Shown here: positions 1 to 8,304 of the stretch, piece by piece | Layout: every line of letters begins with the position of its first letter | How positions within the stretch are numbered: the stretch's first letter is position 1 | From: Fodinibius sp051746985 | Lineage (GTDB): Bacteria > Bacteroidota > Rhodothermia > Balneolales > Balneolaceae | Length of the DNA: 21,211 nucleotides | Assembly: GCA_051746985.1 (NCBI GenBank) | Contig: JBNJFP010000045.1 | Location: forward strand, 1 to 21,211 | Reading direction: 5' to 3' | Made by a program: the position numbers and the translations under genes | Notes under the pieces: model-generated | The model's database searches: none | Seen by the model: only the letters and a program-made list of their open reading frames with translations | What the model was told of the DNA's origin: nothing

Positions 1-2328
1 ATCACTAACAATATTAAACTCGTTGGTTTCTATGCGAGCCGAATCTTCCGCAAGTTCGTAGCTCCCCCCCTGTTCAATACGCCCCTCGTTGGGACTGGAA
101 AACTGGAAGTCGTAGCTACCCACTGCCCGACGATCCGCAAAATTTCCTTCTGTTATAAGGTTGATACGCTGAAATTGAATCCCCGAAAAAGAGGGCCTAT
201 TGAGATTTATATTGGTCAAATAATTCAACTGCTCTCCAACTTGAACATCCAGCAAACCACGGACGCTGTCAGCAATAAACAACTGATCGTAAGCAAGATC
301 CGATAAATCCACCTGCCCCAAAAACCGCAACTCTTGGTTTCCAGCAGGACGTAAGGTACCCGTCACTTCTCCAGTTGCCTGGAGGGTGTCGGCCCCCACA
401 AGCGGTGCAAAGGGCGAAAGATCTTTCAGATCCAGATCCAAAAACAGTTCGTTGCTTACCTCATAGTAATCAACCAAATTCATCCGCAGGCTAAATGCAC
501 CATCGGCAATCGTGCCTCCCAACCGGGCGCTATCAACCCGTGCAACCCCTTCGTCAACAGAGAGATCCGCAGAAAGCTCGCGTATCGTTTCGCCATTAAT
601 CACCGAGGAATCAACCAAAACTGACGTTTTCAGCTGCATGTCGGCGGGATCAAAACCTCGGCCTTCGCCCGAAACTATGCCGTTAATATTCGTTGAAAAA
701 TCTTCTTGCCTCAACAGCGGCCCCATATCAATATTTTTGGCCTGTAATTGGTAGCTGTACAAGGGAAGTTTTGAAAAATGATGTATTTCACTTGCGAATT
801 CGAACACTCCATCACGGATATTCAGACTTCCATCAGTGGTAATATCGTCAGCACTTAACCTGCCGCGGAGGTTCAAATCTGTAATCGGATGTCCCATCAT
901 CTCTCCCCGCTCCATTCGTAAGCCATACTGCCACGGCTCTTCCTGGGGATACCAACCCTTGCCTGAAAATTCGGCATTGAATGCCAAATCACCATTAAGC
1001 GTCGTATCCTGCATCCAAAAACCCGGATTGATACTCCTCCCGGAAATTTGACCACGCATCGTCGGTAACTCATCCCAAATATTTTCAGCGGATATGTTAG
1101 CCTCTACCATTTGCTGCTCGCGACTGACTTGGGCAGTAAGTGCTGCATGATCTTCATCAACCGATCCTTCAGCAGAAAAACGATCGAGACGGTACGGATC
1201 GCTGACAACCTCTGACATTAATATGCTATAATCGCCCTTCGATTTTTTGAAATCAGTCACAGCAATCGAACCCTCAAATTGAGCATCCAGATTATTTATA
1301 CTGGGATAAGTAGTATCTGCCAACACTTTCGACAAGTCCATTTGTTCAGCAGTAGCATGTATCTGCTGAATTACAAGATCTTGTTGCCAAGAAAATTGAC
1401 TCTGCAGGCTAACACCCTCCAGTCCATTCCCCGAAGCAGACACGGTTACGTCAAATTGTTCTGGTTTCCCGCCAATCGACAGACTCATATTCACATCTTC
1501 GCGCAGAGGATATTCTTCGATATAATCGGCGGCATCCTGCCATGTGATAGGATCAGCAGACAGCTCAAACTGGAGCGCTGAATCTGCGGCATTGGCATTT
1601 CCGCTGGCACGAACGACCGATTCTCCAGCGGCAATCACCAGTTGCTCGAGTGAAAATTGTTGTTCTGCAAAAGAAGCAGCAGTTTCAACATTAACCGACC
1701 GGGGACTGGCATCATTTTGCGCCCGGAAAGAAAGCTCATCCAGATCGATATTATATTCCTCATTCTGATATCCCAAACTGCTTGCCAACTGCAGATCACT
1801 GATAGCAAACACAGAACCCACCGGCAGACTATCGGATTGCACGGTTATATCCCCTCCATCAAGTGTAAGGCTATCAATTTGGAAAGGCATCATTGTAGTT
1901 TCGCTTTCGGTTGTATCCGAAGATTCTGCAACCAAGCCTTCCATATTCCAGCGCCCCTGGTATTGCTGCAAGTCAATATTCGGCTGATAAACCTGCAGCT
2001 CGGAAACCTCAATTTTGCCATCCACTAAAGCCCAGAGGTTGTAAGCAGTATGGATAGAATCAACCCGGGCAAGAGTATCTTGACGGTGCAGAACTATCCC
2101 GGAAAGGGTCACCTCTTTCCACAAATCACCCGATATACGCTCTATTGAAAGCTTCCCATTAAGCTGACTGTTAGCTGTTTTTACAAGATAATTACGAGCC
2201 TGATTTTGCACGAACTCCGTTTTAAGTGACAACCGCAACACCAATCCCAATAGAAAAACCACGAGACATACCCACAGCAAACGCAGGCTCCATTTTTTAA
2301 GGGTGGTATGTTTTTTTTGCTGTTCCAC
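1..2328 (-). CDS. tamB: TamB-like translocation/assembly protein, N-terminal 776 residues (3' end outside window)
   Basis: Reading the minus strand from 2328 down to 1 gives 776 codons with no stop, so the gene continues past the left edge. The protein starts MEQQKKHTTLKKWSLRLLWV, has one N-terminal membrane anchor (about residues 12-32) and then a long stretch rich in beta-type, alternating polar/hydrophobic residues, as in TamB/AsmA-like bridge proteins, where an inner-membrane anchor is followed by a periplasm-spanning beta-groove. The early segment SIERISGDLWKEVTLSGIVL is typical of this family. The start is GTG at 2328-2326: its first base is the last base of the TamA stop codon (TAGTG), and the next in-frame ATG is more than 100 codons in, beyond the anchor. 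Overlap with the TamA-like gene implies translational coupling and a shared role in outer-membrane protein or lipid transport. The C-terminal DUF490 domain is not visible, so the name rests on architecture and neighbour. Confidence 0.8.
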   Translation of the reverse strand, partial: MEQQKKHTTLKKWSLRLLWVCLVVFLLGLVLRLSLKTEFVQNQARNYLVKTANSQLNGKLSIERISGDLWKEVTLSGIVLHRQDTLARVDSIHTAYNLWALVDGKIEVSELQVYQPNIDLQQYQGRWNMEGLVAESSDTTESETTMMPFQIDSLTLDGGDITVQSDSLPVGSVFAISDLQLASSLGYQNEEYNIDLDELSFRAQNDASPRSVNVETAASFAEQQFSLEQLVIAAGESVVRASGNANAADSALQFELSADPITWQDAADYIEEYPLREDVNMSLSIGGKPEQFDVTVSASGNGLEGVSLQSQFSWQQDLVIQQIHATAEQMDLSKVLADTTYPSINNLDAQFEGSIAVTDFKKSKGDYSILMSEVVSDPYRLDRFSAEGSVDEDHAALTAQVSREQQMVEANISAENIWDELPTMRGQISGRSINPGFWMQDTTLNGDLAFNAEFSGKGWYPQEEPWQYGLRMERGEMMGHPITDLNLRGRLSADDITTDGSLNIRDGVFEFASEIHHFSKLPLYSYQLQAKNIDMGPLLRQEDFSTNINGIVSGEGRGFDPADMQLKTSVLVDSSVINGETIRELSADLSVDEGVARVDSARLGGTIADGAFSLRMNLVDYYEVSNELFLDLDLKDLSPFAPLVGADTLQATGEVTGTLRPAGNQELRFLGQVDLSDLAYDQLFIADSVRGLLDVQVGEQLNYLTNINLNRPSFSGIQFQRINLITEGNFADRRAVGSYDFQFSSPNEGRIEQGGSYELAEDSARIETNEFNIVSD

Positions 2329-4271
2329 TAAAATGCCTGACCTATGCTAAAATGAATGCCAATACGATCCCAGGCACTACCATAATCGGTACCCTGATAT
2401 CGGTTTAAATCCTGATCGGTGGGATTGAGTTTGTATCCTACATCGATGCGAACTGGTCCAATGGGAGATTGATAACGGAGCCCACCCCCTGCCCCAAATT
2501 GCAGTGGACGCCTTTGAATTCGGGCAAAGGTTTCCCAAACTTGTCCGCCATCAAAAAAAGTTGCCATGCCGAGCCCGTTAATGAGAAAATTAAGCTCTTG
2601 GCGAATTTCTATGTTAAAGCCAAACATGGCGCTGCCACCACGCGGCACATATCCATCAAACTCAGAGTTTTCTGTTTGTGCGTATTTTGGTCCCAGTTGA
2701 TTTCGATACCAGCCCCGAACTGAATTCGTGCCTCCGAGGTAATAACGAATGTTGTTGGGCAGCGAGTCGGAAACTGTGTGGGAAATACCACCTCCTTTAA
2801 CTCGCGTGGCCAGCATGGTAGAATTGCCCAGTTTTGTAAAACGACGTATATCTGCCGACAGTTTTTGAAAGGTGTAGGTAGCAAATCCAAAAAAGCCTGA
2901 GCTCTCAAAGTACGGCTGAATAACCCACCCTTCCTGCTGGCGGCCGTAGCCCTGACTATAATATCCGCTCAGCTGCAAAGATGACAAATCGTATGAAAGT
3001 GTGGAGTCGGGCAAACTGGTATCACTTTGCCGTGAAAGCTCTTGGTTTTTAGTAAATTCGTAAGAGGCAGATGCCGTCAGGTTTTGGCTGTATCGATAGA
3101 TAAAGCTATTGGTAACACCGGCCCGGAATAATTCGTAGTTGCTCTCCAGAAGGTGCTGACCAAAAGGCGAAATTATGACACTGCTTTTGGTATTGTAAAC
3201 GTAAGGGAACAAATATCCCAGGTTGAGATACTGTTCAATAAATGAAGCACGTCCTGTTGCGTTAAAACGGTGTCCGCGATGGTTAACATTGCGATGCGTC
3301 CAGCTCACCTGGCCGCGCAGTTTATCCTCCGTACCAAATCCGGCCAGCAACTCCACCGATCGCTTTTCATTTTCACGGACGCGCATCACCAAATTGAGAG
3401 TCGAATCTTTGGGCTGATCAGGTATGCTGATGGTGGTAAATCGAAACAGGTGGTGATCAAAAATTTGGTGCTGGGCATCCTGTAATTTCTCCATGCTGTA
3501 TAAATCTCCTTTGTCAATCGCTGCCTCTCGCAGCACGTATTCTCTATCGATACTTTCAAGCCCCTCCACTTCTACCGAATCGATATAAGTACGCGGACCC
3601 AGATCAGCAGCAATAGTCACATCAGCTGTTAGGGCTGTGGAATCAATATCGGCCTGAATATCCACCTCGGCATAAGCGTAACCCATGTTTTTAAATATAT
3701 CGGCAAACTGCCCGACCACCTGCGGTTCTTGAACCATCTCGTAGCGGGTCTTAGGTTGATACGAGTGCTTGTCTTGCGCCCTGTTAAATGCAGCACTTTC
3801 TCTTACAGATTCCACATCATCACTTTTTCCATCGATCTCATAATGTAAATCGGTTATACGAATGGGTTGGTTTTCCTTAATCGTAAAAACTACTTCCTTT
3901 TTCCACTCTTTATTTGTTGCATTGACCTGGTAACCAACCTCAACATTAATAAATCCCCGCCGCTGATAATAATTCCTGATCCGAACCACATCCCGCTTCA
4001 CCTCTTGTTCATTAAACTCAAACCCGGTTTTGTTCCAAAATTTAAGCTTTTCCCCAAACCCGGGAGCCTCGGTTGCAATCTGGTTTTTTAACACCATTGG
4101 AGAATAGGTGGTATCCCCCTCAAAGGATACCTTCCATACCTGTGGAGGAATCTCATCACCGTTATTTCCATCCTGAGCCACGGTCACGGCCGCTCCTAAT
4201 CCCAGCAAAATGGGGCATAGCAATAGATATTTTTTTAAACAAAATAGCCGCACGAGGTCTCTACTTGGCAA
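2328..4271 (-). CDS. tamA: TamA-like Omp85/BamA-family outer-membrane protein
   Basis: A 647-residue outer-membrane barrel protein. Residues about 14-32 form a signal peptide ending near VTVAQ. Residues about 40-300 hold POTRA-like repeats (for example TYIDSVEVEGLESIDREYVL), and residues about 310-647 form the barrel with the Omp85 loop-6 signature NSVRGW near residue 517 and a C-terminal stretch (GPVRIDVGYKLNP, then a final aromatic GQAF) typical of bacterial surface antigen domains. The family inserts or transports proteins at the outer membrane; TamA works with TamB, whose gene follows with a 1-base overlap. The reading frame opens right after a TAA stop with TTG at 4271; GTG at 4253 (codon 7), preceded by a GAGA tract, is an equally plausible start and leaves the signal peptide intact. 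There is no usable ATG. It could be called a generic BamA/TamA family protein, but linkage to the TamB-like gene favours TamA. Confidence 0.85.
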   Translation of the reverse strand: MPSRDLVRLFCLKKYLLLCPILLGLGAAVTVAQDGNNGDEIPPQVWKVSFEGDTTYSPMVLKNQIATEAPGFGEKLKFWNKTGFEFNEQEVKRDVVRIRNYYQRRGFINVEVGYQVNATNKEWKKEVVFTIKENQPIRITDLHYEIDGKSDDVESVRESAAFNRAQDKHSYQPKTRYEMVQEPQVVGQFADIFKNMGYAYAEVDIQADIDSTALTADVTIAADLGPRTYIDSVEVEGLESIDREYVLREAAIDKGDLYSMEKLQDAQHQIFDHHLFRFTTISIPDQPKDSTLNLVMRVRENEKRSVELLAGFGTEDKLRGQVSWTHRNVNHRGHRFNATGRASFIEQYLNLGYLFPYVYNTKSSVIISPFGQHLLESNYELFRAGVTNSFIYRYSQNLTASASYEFTKNQELSRQSDTSLPDSTLSYDLSSLQLSGYYSQGYGRQQEGWVIQPYFESSGFFGFATYTFQKLSADIRRFTKLGNSTMLATRVKGGGISHTVSDSLPNNIRYYLGGTNSVRGWYRNQLGPKYAQTENSEFDGYVPRGGSAMFGFNIEIRQELNFLINGLGMATFFDGGQVWETFARIQRRPLQFGAGGGLRYQSPIGPVRIDVGYKLNPTDQDLNRYQGTDYGSAWDRIGIHFSIGQAF

Positions 4272-4437
4272 TTAAAATTCTACTAAAGATATGATCTTGA
4301 AAGCTAATCAATTATAACATTAATTAAACTTCAAAACGAGATCATAAAATGCACAAAATTATGCTGCTCAAACATGATTTTAAGCATTTTGAATAGTACT
4401 TTCGATACCAGAAAATCTAACATAAAAACTCACCGCC

Positions 4438-5703
4438 TTGACTCCCAACGTTCACTACATTCCCGCTTATCTGTTACTTATTCTCATATTCTTTTGGGGA
4501 TGCTCAACCTCCGAAGAATTTGCGGGCTATTCCTACGATCCCGAAGGAGTAACTGAAACCACTGACAAAGAAACCAACCCACATTATACTCGTGTCATTG
4601 GCGTTGCTGATGGCAATATTTGGGTGAGCAACGATTTTACCGGGGCCCGAATGAGCGATTTCTACCAAGTTAATGATTCGCTGTATCGCGTCACCATTAA
4701 ACCCGAACGGAACGAAATTAATAACAGTCCGTGGTACGCTTTTCAAATCTGGAGTGCTCAGCCCGATACTATCAACCTGCAGCTCAAATACGAGCATGGC
4801 GAACACCGCTATCATCCTAAACTCAGCACCGACCTCCAAAACTGGCAACCCATCGACAGCACAAACTTTTCTGCTGATACTGCAGATGGAACGGCAACGC
4901 TGACCCTTGATCTAAAACGAGAGCCTCTTTGGGTTTCTGCTCAGGAACTGTTCACCTGGGATAACTATAAAACCTGGATCGATTCGCTGGCACAAAAACC
5001 ATTTGTCAATCCCGATACTGTTGGCTTATCGCATAACAAAAATCCTATCGTAAAACTGCATATCAGCGAAACAGATGACGATAAGCCGCGCGGCGTCATG
5101 ATTATCACCGGACGTTTGCATCCCCCCGAGGTGACCGGAGCTCTTGGGACAGAAACATTTATTAATGAACTCACTTCTGATACGGAGCTTGCGAAGAAAT
5201 TCCGAAAAAACTTTGAAGTGTGGGCATATCCATTCGGCAATCCCGACGGGGTGCAGCAGGGGCACTGGCGCTATAACGCCGGTGGCGTAGATCTCAACCG
5301 CGACTGGGAGCATTTCAATCAGCCAGAAACGCGTGCTATCCGAAACAACCTCCTCAAGCTAAAAGATGATTCCCTGCGCACGGTTTACTACGGCATCGAT
5401 TTCCACTCCACAAACGAAAATCTTTTTTATCCCATAAACCGCGATGTCGAAACTTTTCCCGATGATTTTACCTACCAGTGGATCGATTCGTTAAAACAGG
5501 AATTCCCTGATTATCCCATCGAAGTGGAACCTTTTCCGCCTAATTCTCCCATCACCAAAAACTGGATTTACCACACCTTTGGCGCCGATGCCGTCACCTA
5601 TGAAATAAGCGATAACGCCCCGCGCGACAGTATGCGGACCGTCACCCGCGAAAGTGCTCGCATCATTATGGAGCAGTTGCTCGAAGAAAAGAAAGAGCAT
5701 TAA
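4438..5703 (+). CDS. M14-family zinc carboxypeptidase, lipoprotein
   Basis: A 421-residue exported peptidase. The N terminus is hydrophobic and ends in the lipobox FFWGC, so the mature protein should be lipid-anchored at the cysteine about residue 22. Residues about 25-190 form a beta-rich N-terminal domain, followed by the M14 domain. The zinc site is readable: H228 and E231 in RLHPPEV (the HxxE motif) and H323 in IDFHSTNENL. R288 in VDLNRDW corresponds to the substrate-binding NR motif, and E389 in VTYEISDNAPR is the likely catalytic glutamate. M14 enzymes remove C-terminal residues from peptides or act on cell-wall peptides; the substrate here is unknown. The frame opens after a stop with TTG at 4438, and no ATG precedes the lipobox, so TTG is the likely start. 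It is transcribed divergently from the tamA gene across a 166-bp AT-rich gap. Confidence 0.85.
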   Translation: MTPNVHYIPAYLLLILIFFWGCSTSEEFAGYSYDPEGVTETTDKETNPHYTRVIGVADGNIWVSNDFTGARMSDFYQVNDSLYRVTIKPERNEINNSPWYAFQIWSAQPDTINLQLKYEHGEHRYHPKLSTDLQNWQPIDSTNFSADTADGTATLTLDLKREPLWVSAQELFTWDNYKTWIDSLAQKPFVNPDTVGLSHNKNPIVKLHISETDDDKPRGVMIITGRLHPPEVTGALGTETFINELTSDTELAKKFRKNFEVWAYPFGNPDGVQQGHWRYNAGGVDLNRDWEHFNQPETRAIRNNLLKLKDDSLRTVYYGIDFHSTNENLFYPINRDVETFPDDFTYQWIDSLKQEFPDYPIEVEPFPPNSPITKNWIYHTFGADAVTYEISDNAPRDSMRTVTRESARIIMEQLLEEKKEH

Positions 5704-5755
5704 CTGCCGAATCTTTTGAACCGCAGAAAGCTTAATTCAAATAAAACTATATGCC

Positions 5756-5804
5756 ATACTGAACATGTTTCAGTATCTGACAGACCCTAAAACGAGTTCA
5801 GGGT
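5756..5804 (+). repeat. REP-like double-hairpin element, copy 1
   Basis: Two hairpins lie in tandem. The first pairs ATACTGAA (5756-5763) with TTCAGTAT (5769-5776) around a 5-base loop. The second pairs ACCCTAAA (5784-5791) with TTCAGGGT (5797-5804) with one broken pair. The element recurs in the opposite orientation at 8305-8366. The two copies share a 21-base identity (5790-5810 against 8299-8319 reversed), and the first stem differs by a compensatory change (A-T here, G-C there). This points to a dispersed structured repeat family rather than chance. It may also act as the end of the peptidase transcript. Confidence 0.75.
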
Positions 5805-5847
5805 GACACGTGCTATGTCTTATTTCTTTACATTCACTTACTACACA

Positions 5848-5875
5848 GTAATGACACGGCGCGCCGTGTCATTAC
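5848..5875. repeat. Perfect 28-bp palindrome centred on GGCGCGCC
   Basis: The 14 bases from 5848 (GTAATGACACGGCG) are followed immediately by their exact reverse complement to 5875, with no loop. The core is GC-only and the outer arms are mixed. As DNA it could be a two-fold-symmetric protein site or a cruciform; as RNA it would form a long stem with a strained loop. It lies about 215 bp before the CDF start, so it could serve the metal operon. The TGACACG in each arm also ends the neighbouring REP-like copy (5804-5810), so it may instead be a fragment of a related repeat. Confidence 0.7.
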
Positions 5876-6088
5876 CTCTTTGCTGCAAAAAATAGTCGAT
5901 TGTTCTGTGCAGGAACCCAATTTCTCTTTCACTTCGGAAAGATATAATCAGTAAGTACTAAAGCCCAAAACAATAACATCGCGCAATAATTTAATTCATG
6001 ACTTCTTAACTTTGGTTTGCTATTATCGGCGTTGACAAAAGGATCGGAGTTCAACTCCATTAAGCAGCTAATTTTTTAACAAACAACG

Positions 6089-7009
6089 ATGGCTCACTCG
6101 CACGACCACGGACATCACCATCATCACCACGGCGACGACCAAACCGAAGGACGTCTGTGGATTTCCATCATCCTAAACTTCATTATTACCGTCGCTGAAT
6201 TTATCGGCGGAATGATCTCAGGCAGTCTGGCCCTGCTTTCGGATGCCCTGCACAACCTTAATGACACCTCTTCGCTGGCCATAAGTTTGGTGGCCCGAAA
6301 AATTTCCAAGAAGGAAGCCAACCGCGACAAAACCTTCGGCTACAAGCGAGCTGAAATCATCGGGGCCTTCATCAACCTGATTACCCTCGTCATCATCGCC
6401 CTCTTTTTAATCAAAGAAGGGGTAGAGCGATTCTACAATCCCCAGCCCATTGATGGCATGGTCATGTTCATCGTCGCTGTTATTGGGCTGTTAGGCAACG
6501 TTATTACCGCTATCCTGCTGTACCAGGATTCCAAAGAAAACCTGAACCTTCGCAGCGCTTATATTCATATTCTGTCGGATGCTTTTTCCTCGGTAGGTGT
6601 CATCCTCGGAGGAATCGTCATCATCTACTACGAGTTCTTCATCATTGATACCATTTTAACACTCATCATTGCCGGATATATTCTCTGGCACAGCTACTAC
6701 ATGCTGCGGCAGACCATCAACATTTTGATGGAAAGCACCCCCGCCAATATCGAAATACCCAACGTGCAACAGGCCATGACACAAGTTAACGGCGTCCTCG
6801 ATATCCATCACCTGCACGTTTGGCGACTCGACGAAAAAAATATCCTCCTGGAAAGCCACGTTGTTATCGACGAAGACAATATGAGGCAAATGGAATCTAT
6901 CAAATCATCCCTCAAAGACCTGCTGAGCACCGATTTTAACATCCACCACTCCACCCTTGAATTCGAACTTGAACCCTGCGACGAACACCACGAAAGTCCC
7001 TGTAATTAA
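6089..7009 (+). CDS. Cation diffusion facilitator (CzcD/ZitB-like zinc/cobalt/cadmium exporter)
   Basis: A 306-residue inner-membrane antiporter expected to move divalent metal (zinc, cobalt or cadmium) from cytoplasm to periplasm in exchange for protons. The N terminus is a histidine-rich metal-binding tail with H3, H5, H7 and a run H9-H14. Six membrane segments follow. The transport site is clear: H55 and D59 in SDALHNLND on segment 2 and H160 and D164 in HILSDAFSSVG on segment 5, with the HxxxD/HxxxD pattern of the zinc-type CDF group. The C-terminal cytoplasmic domain (about residue 215 on) includes DIHHLHVWRL, also family-typical, and the protein ends with an extra Cys/His tail (EPCDEHHESPC). 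It is the first gene of a three-gene run; the SCO1-type gene starts 12 bp after it. Metal specificity cannot be settled from sequence alone. Confidence 0.92.
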   Translation: MAHSHDHGHHHHHHGDDQTEGRLWISIILNFIITVAEFIGGMISGSLALLSDALHNLNDTSSLAISLVARKISKKEANRDKTFGYKRAEIIGAFINLITLVIIALFLIKEGVERFYNPQPIDGMVMFIVAVIGLLGNVITAILLYQDSKENLNLRSAYIHILSDAFSSVGVILGGIVIIYYEFFIIDTILTLIIAGYILWHSYYMLRQTINILMESTPANIEIPNVQQAMTQVNGVLDIHHLHVWRLDEKNILLESHVVIDEDNMRQMESIKSSLKDLLSTDFNIHHSTLEFELEPCDEHHESPCN

Positions 7010-7021
7010 ACCTCACCACTC

Positions 7022-7612
7022 ATGAGCACCACCTTAAAATCACTACTCACAGCCCTTTTTCTCACCACCCTTATCACCGCCTGCGGTGGGCCCGATGCCC
7101 TGTATGATATAACTGATAACAATTTTGAGCTGCTTACCGAAGACAGCACCCAAGTCGATTTCCCCGGTGATTACAAAGGCAACATCTCGGTCATTAGTTT
7201 TATTTTTACCAACTGTCCCGATGTGTGCCCCCTCATTACCGCCAACATGACCAACATCCAGCGCGAGCTCGACGACACCACCGGCATCAACTTCATTGAA
7301 ATCAGCTTCGATCCCGAGCGCGACACACCCTCCGTGCTCAAAAAATACAAAGAGCAATACCGCCTCAATGAGCAATTTACCATGCTCACCGGCGATACTG
7401 CCCACGTTCATCCCCTGCTCGATCGCCTCGATATCGTAGCCCAAAAAATCTACGCCGACTCCGCCAGCCAAGACAGCAGCAAATATGACATACGCCACTC
7501 CAACACCATCTACCTGATGGACCAAGACGGCTACATCCGCGCCGAATATCCCGCACACCGCGTCACCCCCGAACACGTAAAAGAAGATATTAACTACCTC
7601 CGATCAGAATGA
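7022..7612 (+). CDS. SCO1/SenC-type copper-binding lipoprotein
   Basis: A 196-residue lipoprotein with lipobox LITAC (lipidation Cys at about residue 21) and a thioredoxin-fold SCO domain. The copper site is complete: C65 and C69 in NCPDVC and H159 in DIRHSNTIYLMDQDG. SCO proteins act on the periplasmic side, delivering copper to, or reducing cysteines of, the CuA site of cytochrome c oxidase. FIEISFDPERDTP is another family-typical stretch. It sits between the CDF exporter (12-bp gap) and the PCuAC gene (4-base ATGA overlap), so the two copper genes are probably translationally coupled. No oxidase genes are present in the window, so the client is not known. Third codon positions are markedly C-rich, more than in the sulfur genes farther right, which also creates a long meaningless open frame on the other strand. 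Confidence 0.92.
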   Translation: MSTTLKSLLTALFLTTLITACGGPDALYDITDNNFELLTEDSTQVDFPGDYKGNISVISFIFTNCPDVCPLITANMTNIQRELDDTTGINFIEISFDPERDTPSVLKKYKEQYRLNEQFTMLTGDTAHVHPLLDRLDIVAQKIYADSASQDSSKYDIRHSNTIYLMDQDGYIRAEYPAHRVTPEHVKEDINYLRSE

Positions 7613-8091
7613 AATCCATAACACACATACTGCTCATTTTACTCTCTGGCGGCCTCCTTTTTTTGGGATGTGGTTCTGAGTCGAACTCCTCCAACGAATC
7701 CGACACAAAGAAAAAAGTCGTTCTCGGAAAAATAGCCCTCGACAACGCCTGGGCACGTCCCGGCTCACAAGGGGAAAAAAGCGCTGCATACCTTCGCATC
7801 TCCAACGGTACCGCTTCCACCGACACCCTGCTTTCATTCAGCAGCGATGCCGCGGACACTGTAGAACTACACGAATCTATTGAAAACGACGATGGTACCA
7901 CCAGCATGCAACCGGCAGACCAGCAAGTTATCGATGAAGGTGACAAGCTGCACCTCGAACCCGGTGGGCTGCACCTCATGCTCATCGATTTGAAAAGAGA
8001 TTTCGCCGTAGGCGATTCCCTGCAAATCTCCTTGGAATTTGCCCGTGCCGGAACCCTAACAACCACTGCCCCGGTACAAATACAGCAGTAA
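7609..8091 (+). CDS. PCu(A)C periplasmic copper chaperone, lipoprotein
   Basis: A 160-residue lipoprotein: hydrophobic leader ending LFLGC (Cys at about residue 21), a Ser/Asn-rich linker, then the PCu(A)C domain starting near IALDNAWARP. The Cu(I) ligands fit the family pattern: H88 in VELHES, M100 in TSMQP, H122 and M124 in GLHLML (M100-x21-H122-x-M124). The usual spacing between the first ligand and the methionine is ten residues; here it is eleven. These proteins carry copper to the CuA site of terminal oxidases, often together with SCO1, whose gene overlaps this one by four bases. A dyad follows the stop codon (8093-8125). The pairing with SCO1 makes the copper role secure; the link to a zinc-type exporter upstream is less usual. 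Confidence 0.9.
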   Translation: MKSITHILLILLSGGLLFLGCGSESNSSNESDTKKKVVLGKIALDNAWARPGSQGEKSAAYLRISNGTASTDTLLSFSSDAADTVELHESIENDDGTTSMQPADQQVIDEGDKLHLEPGGLHLMLIDLKRDFAVGDSLQISLEFARAGTLTTTAPVQIQQ

Positions 8092-8092
8092 C

Positions 8093-8125
8093 TCCATCCG
8101 ACGGCTGAATTTGACATCGGATGGA
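8093..8125 (+). terminator. Possible terminator hairpin after the metal operon
   Basis: A 9-bp perfect stem pairs 8093-8101 (TCCATCCGA) with 8117-8125 around a 15-base loop, right after the PCuAC stop codon. No run of T follows, so intrinsic termination would be weak. Its arm extended by the next bases, CCATCCGACGG, recurs in the strong hairpin at 20318-20349. Confidence 0.4.
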
Positions 8126-8229
8126 TAGAAAAAAGCTTTAGCTATTTCATTCGTCGGACAAACTGCACAATGCTAACTCCTCATTTCTTAGTGATGGCAT
8201 CACAATAATACATTGCATAAATTTGCACC

Positions 8230-8283
8230 GGCGATGGAGTTCGCCTTCAACCGCTCCAGCACCTTTGGAGCTGATGACTCCTG
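8230..8283 (+). promoter_or_regulatory. Fluoride riboswitch (crcB RNA motif)
   Basis: The segment matches the conserved fluoride aptamer in order and spacing. The first stem is GGCG (8230-8233) with CGCC (8242-8245) around the loop ATGGAGTT. A linker with the conserved AAC (8249-8251) follows, then a second stem GCTCC (8253-8257) with GGAGC (8267-8271), then the conserved CTGATGACTCCTG (8271-8283). The pseudoknot pairs loop GGAGT (8236-8240) with ACTCC (8277-8281). It lies directly upstream of crcB, a fluoride channel, which is the classic target. No terminator with a T run follows the aptamer, so control is likely at translation: 8272-8284 can pair with the crcB ribosome binding site. Confidence 0.93.
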
Positions 8284-8304
8284 TTAACAAAGAAATTCCG
8301 TGTC

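Larger units (their letters stand above)
5704..6088. other. Noncoding stretch between peptidase and CDF gene
   Basis: This 385-bp gap holds no convincing gene. It contains a REP-like double hairpin (5756-5804), a perfect 28-bp palindrome (5848-5875) and, close to the CDF gene, a short dyad at 6046-6058 (GGAGTT c AACTCC). The last 80 bases must include the promoter of the metal operon. A TAnnTTTG-like string sits at 6007-6014 but has no matching upstream element, so I do not call a promoter. Confidence 0.6.

Noticed and set aside
512..2028. Several short plus-strand frames between 512 and 2028
   Set aside because: All lie opposite the uninterrupted 776-codon TamB-like frame and have compositions unlike real proteins.
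4311..4316. TATAAT (minus strand) as a -10 box for the tamA gene
   Set aside because: No -35-like element at suitable spacing; the region is AT-rich, so the match is weak evidence.
7043..7576. Long open frame (177 codons) on the minus strand opposite the SCO1-type gene
   Set aside because: It is a shadow caused by C-rich third positions of the SCO1 gene; the plus-strand protein has complete family motifs and the antisense product has none.
7590..8117. 175-codon open frame on the minus strand opposite PCu(A)C
   Set aside because: Shadow of a gene with an intact copper-ligand pattern and coupled start; Ser/Cys-rich antisense translation looks non-protein-like.
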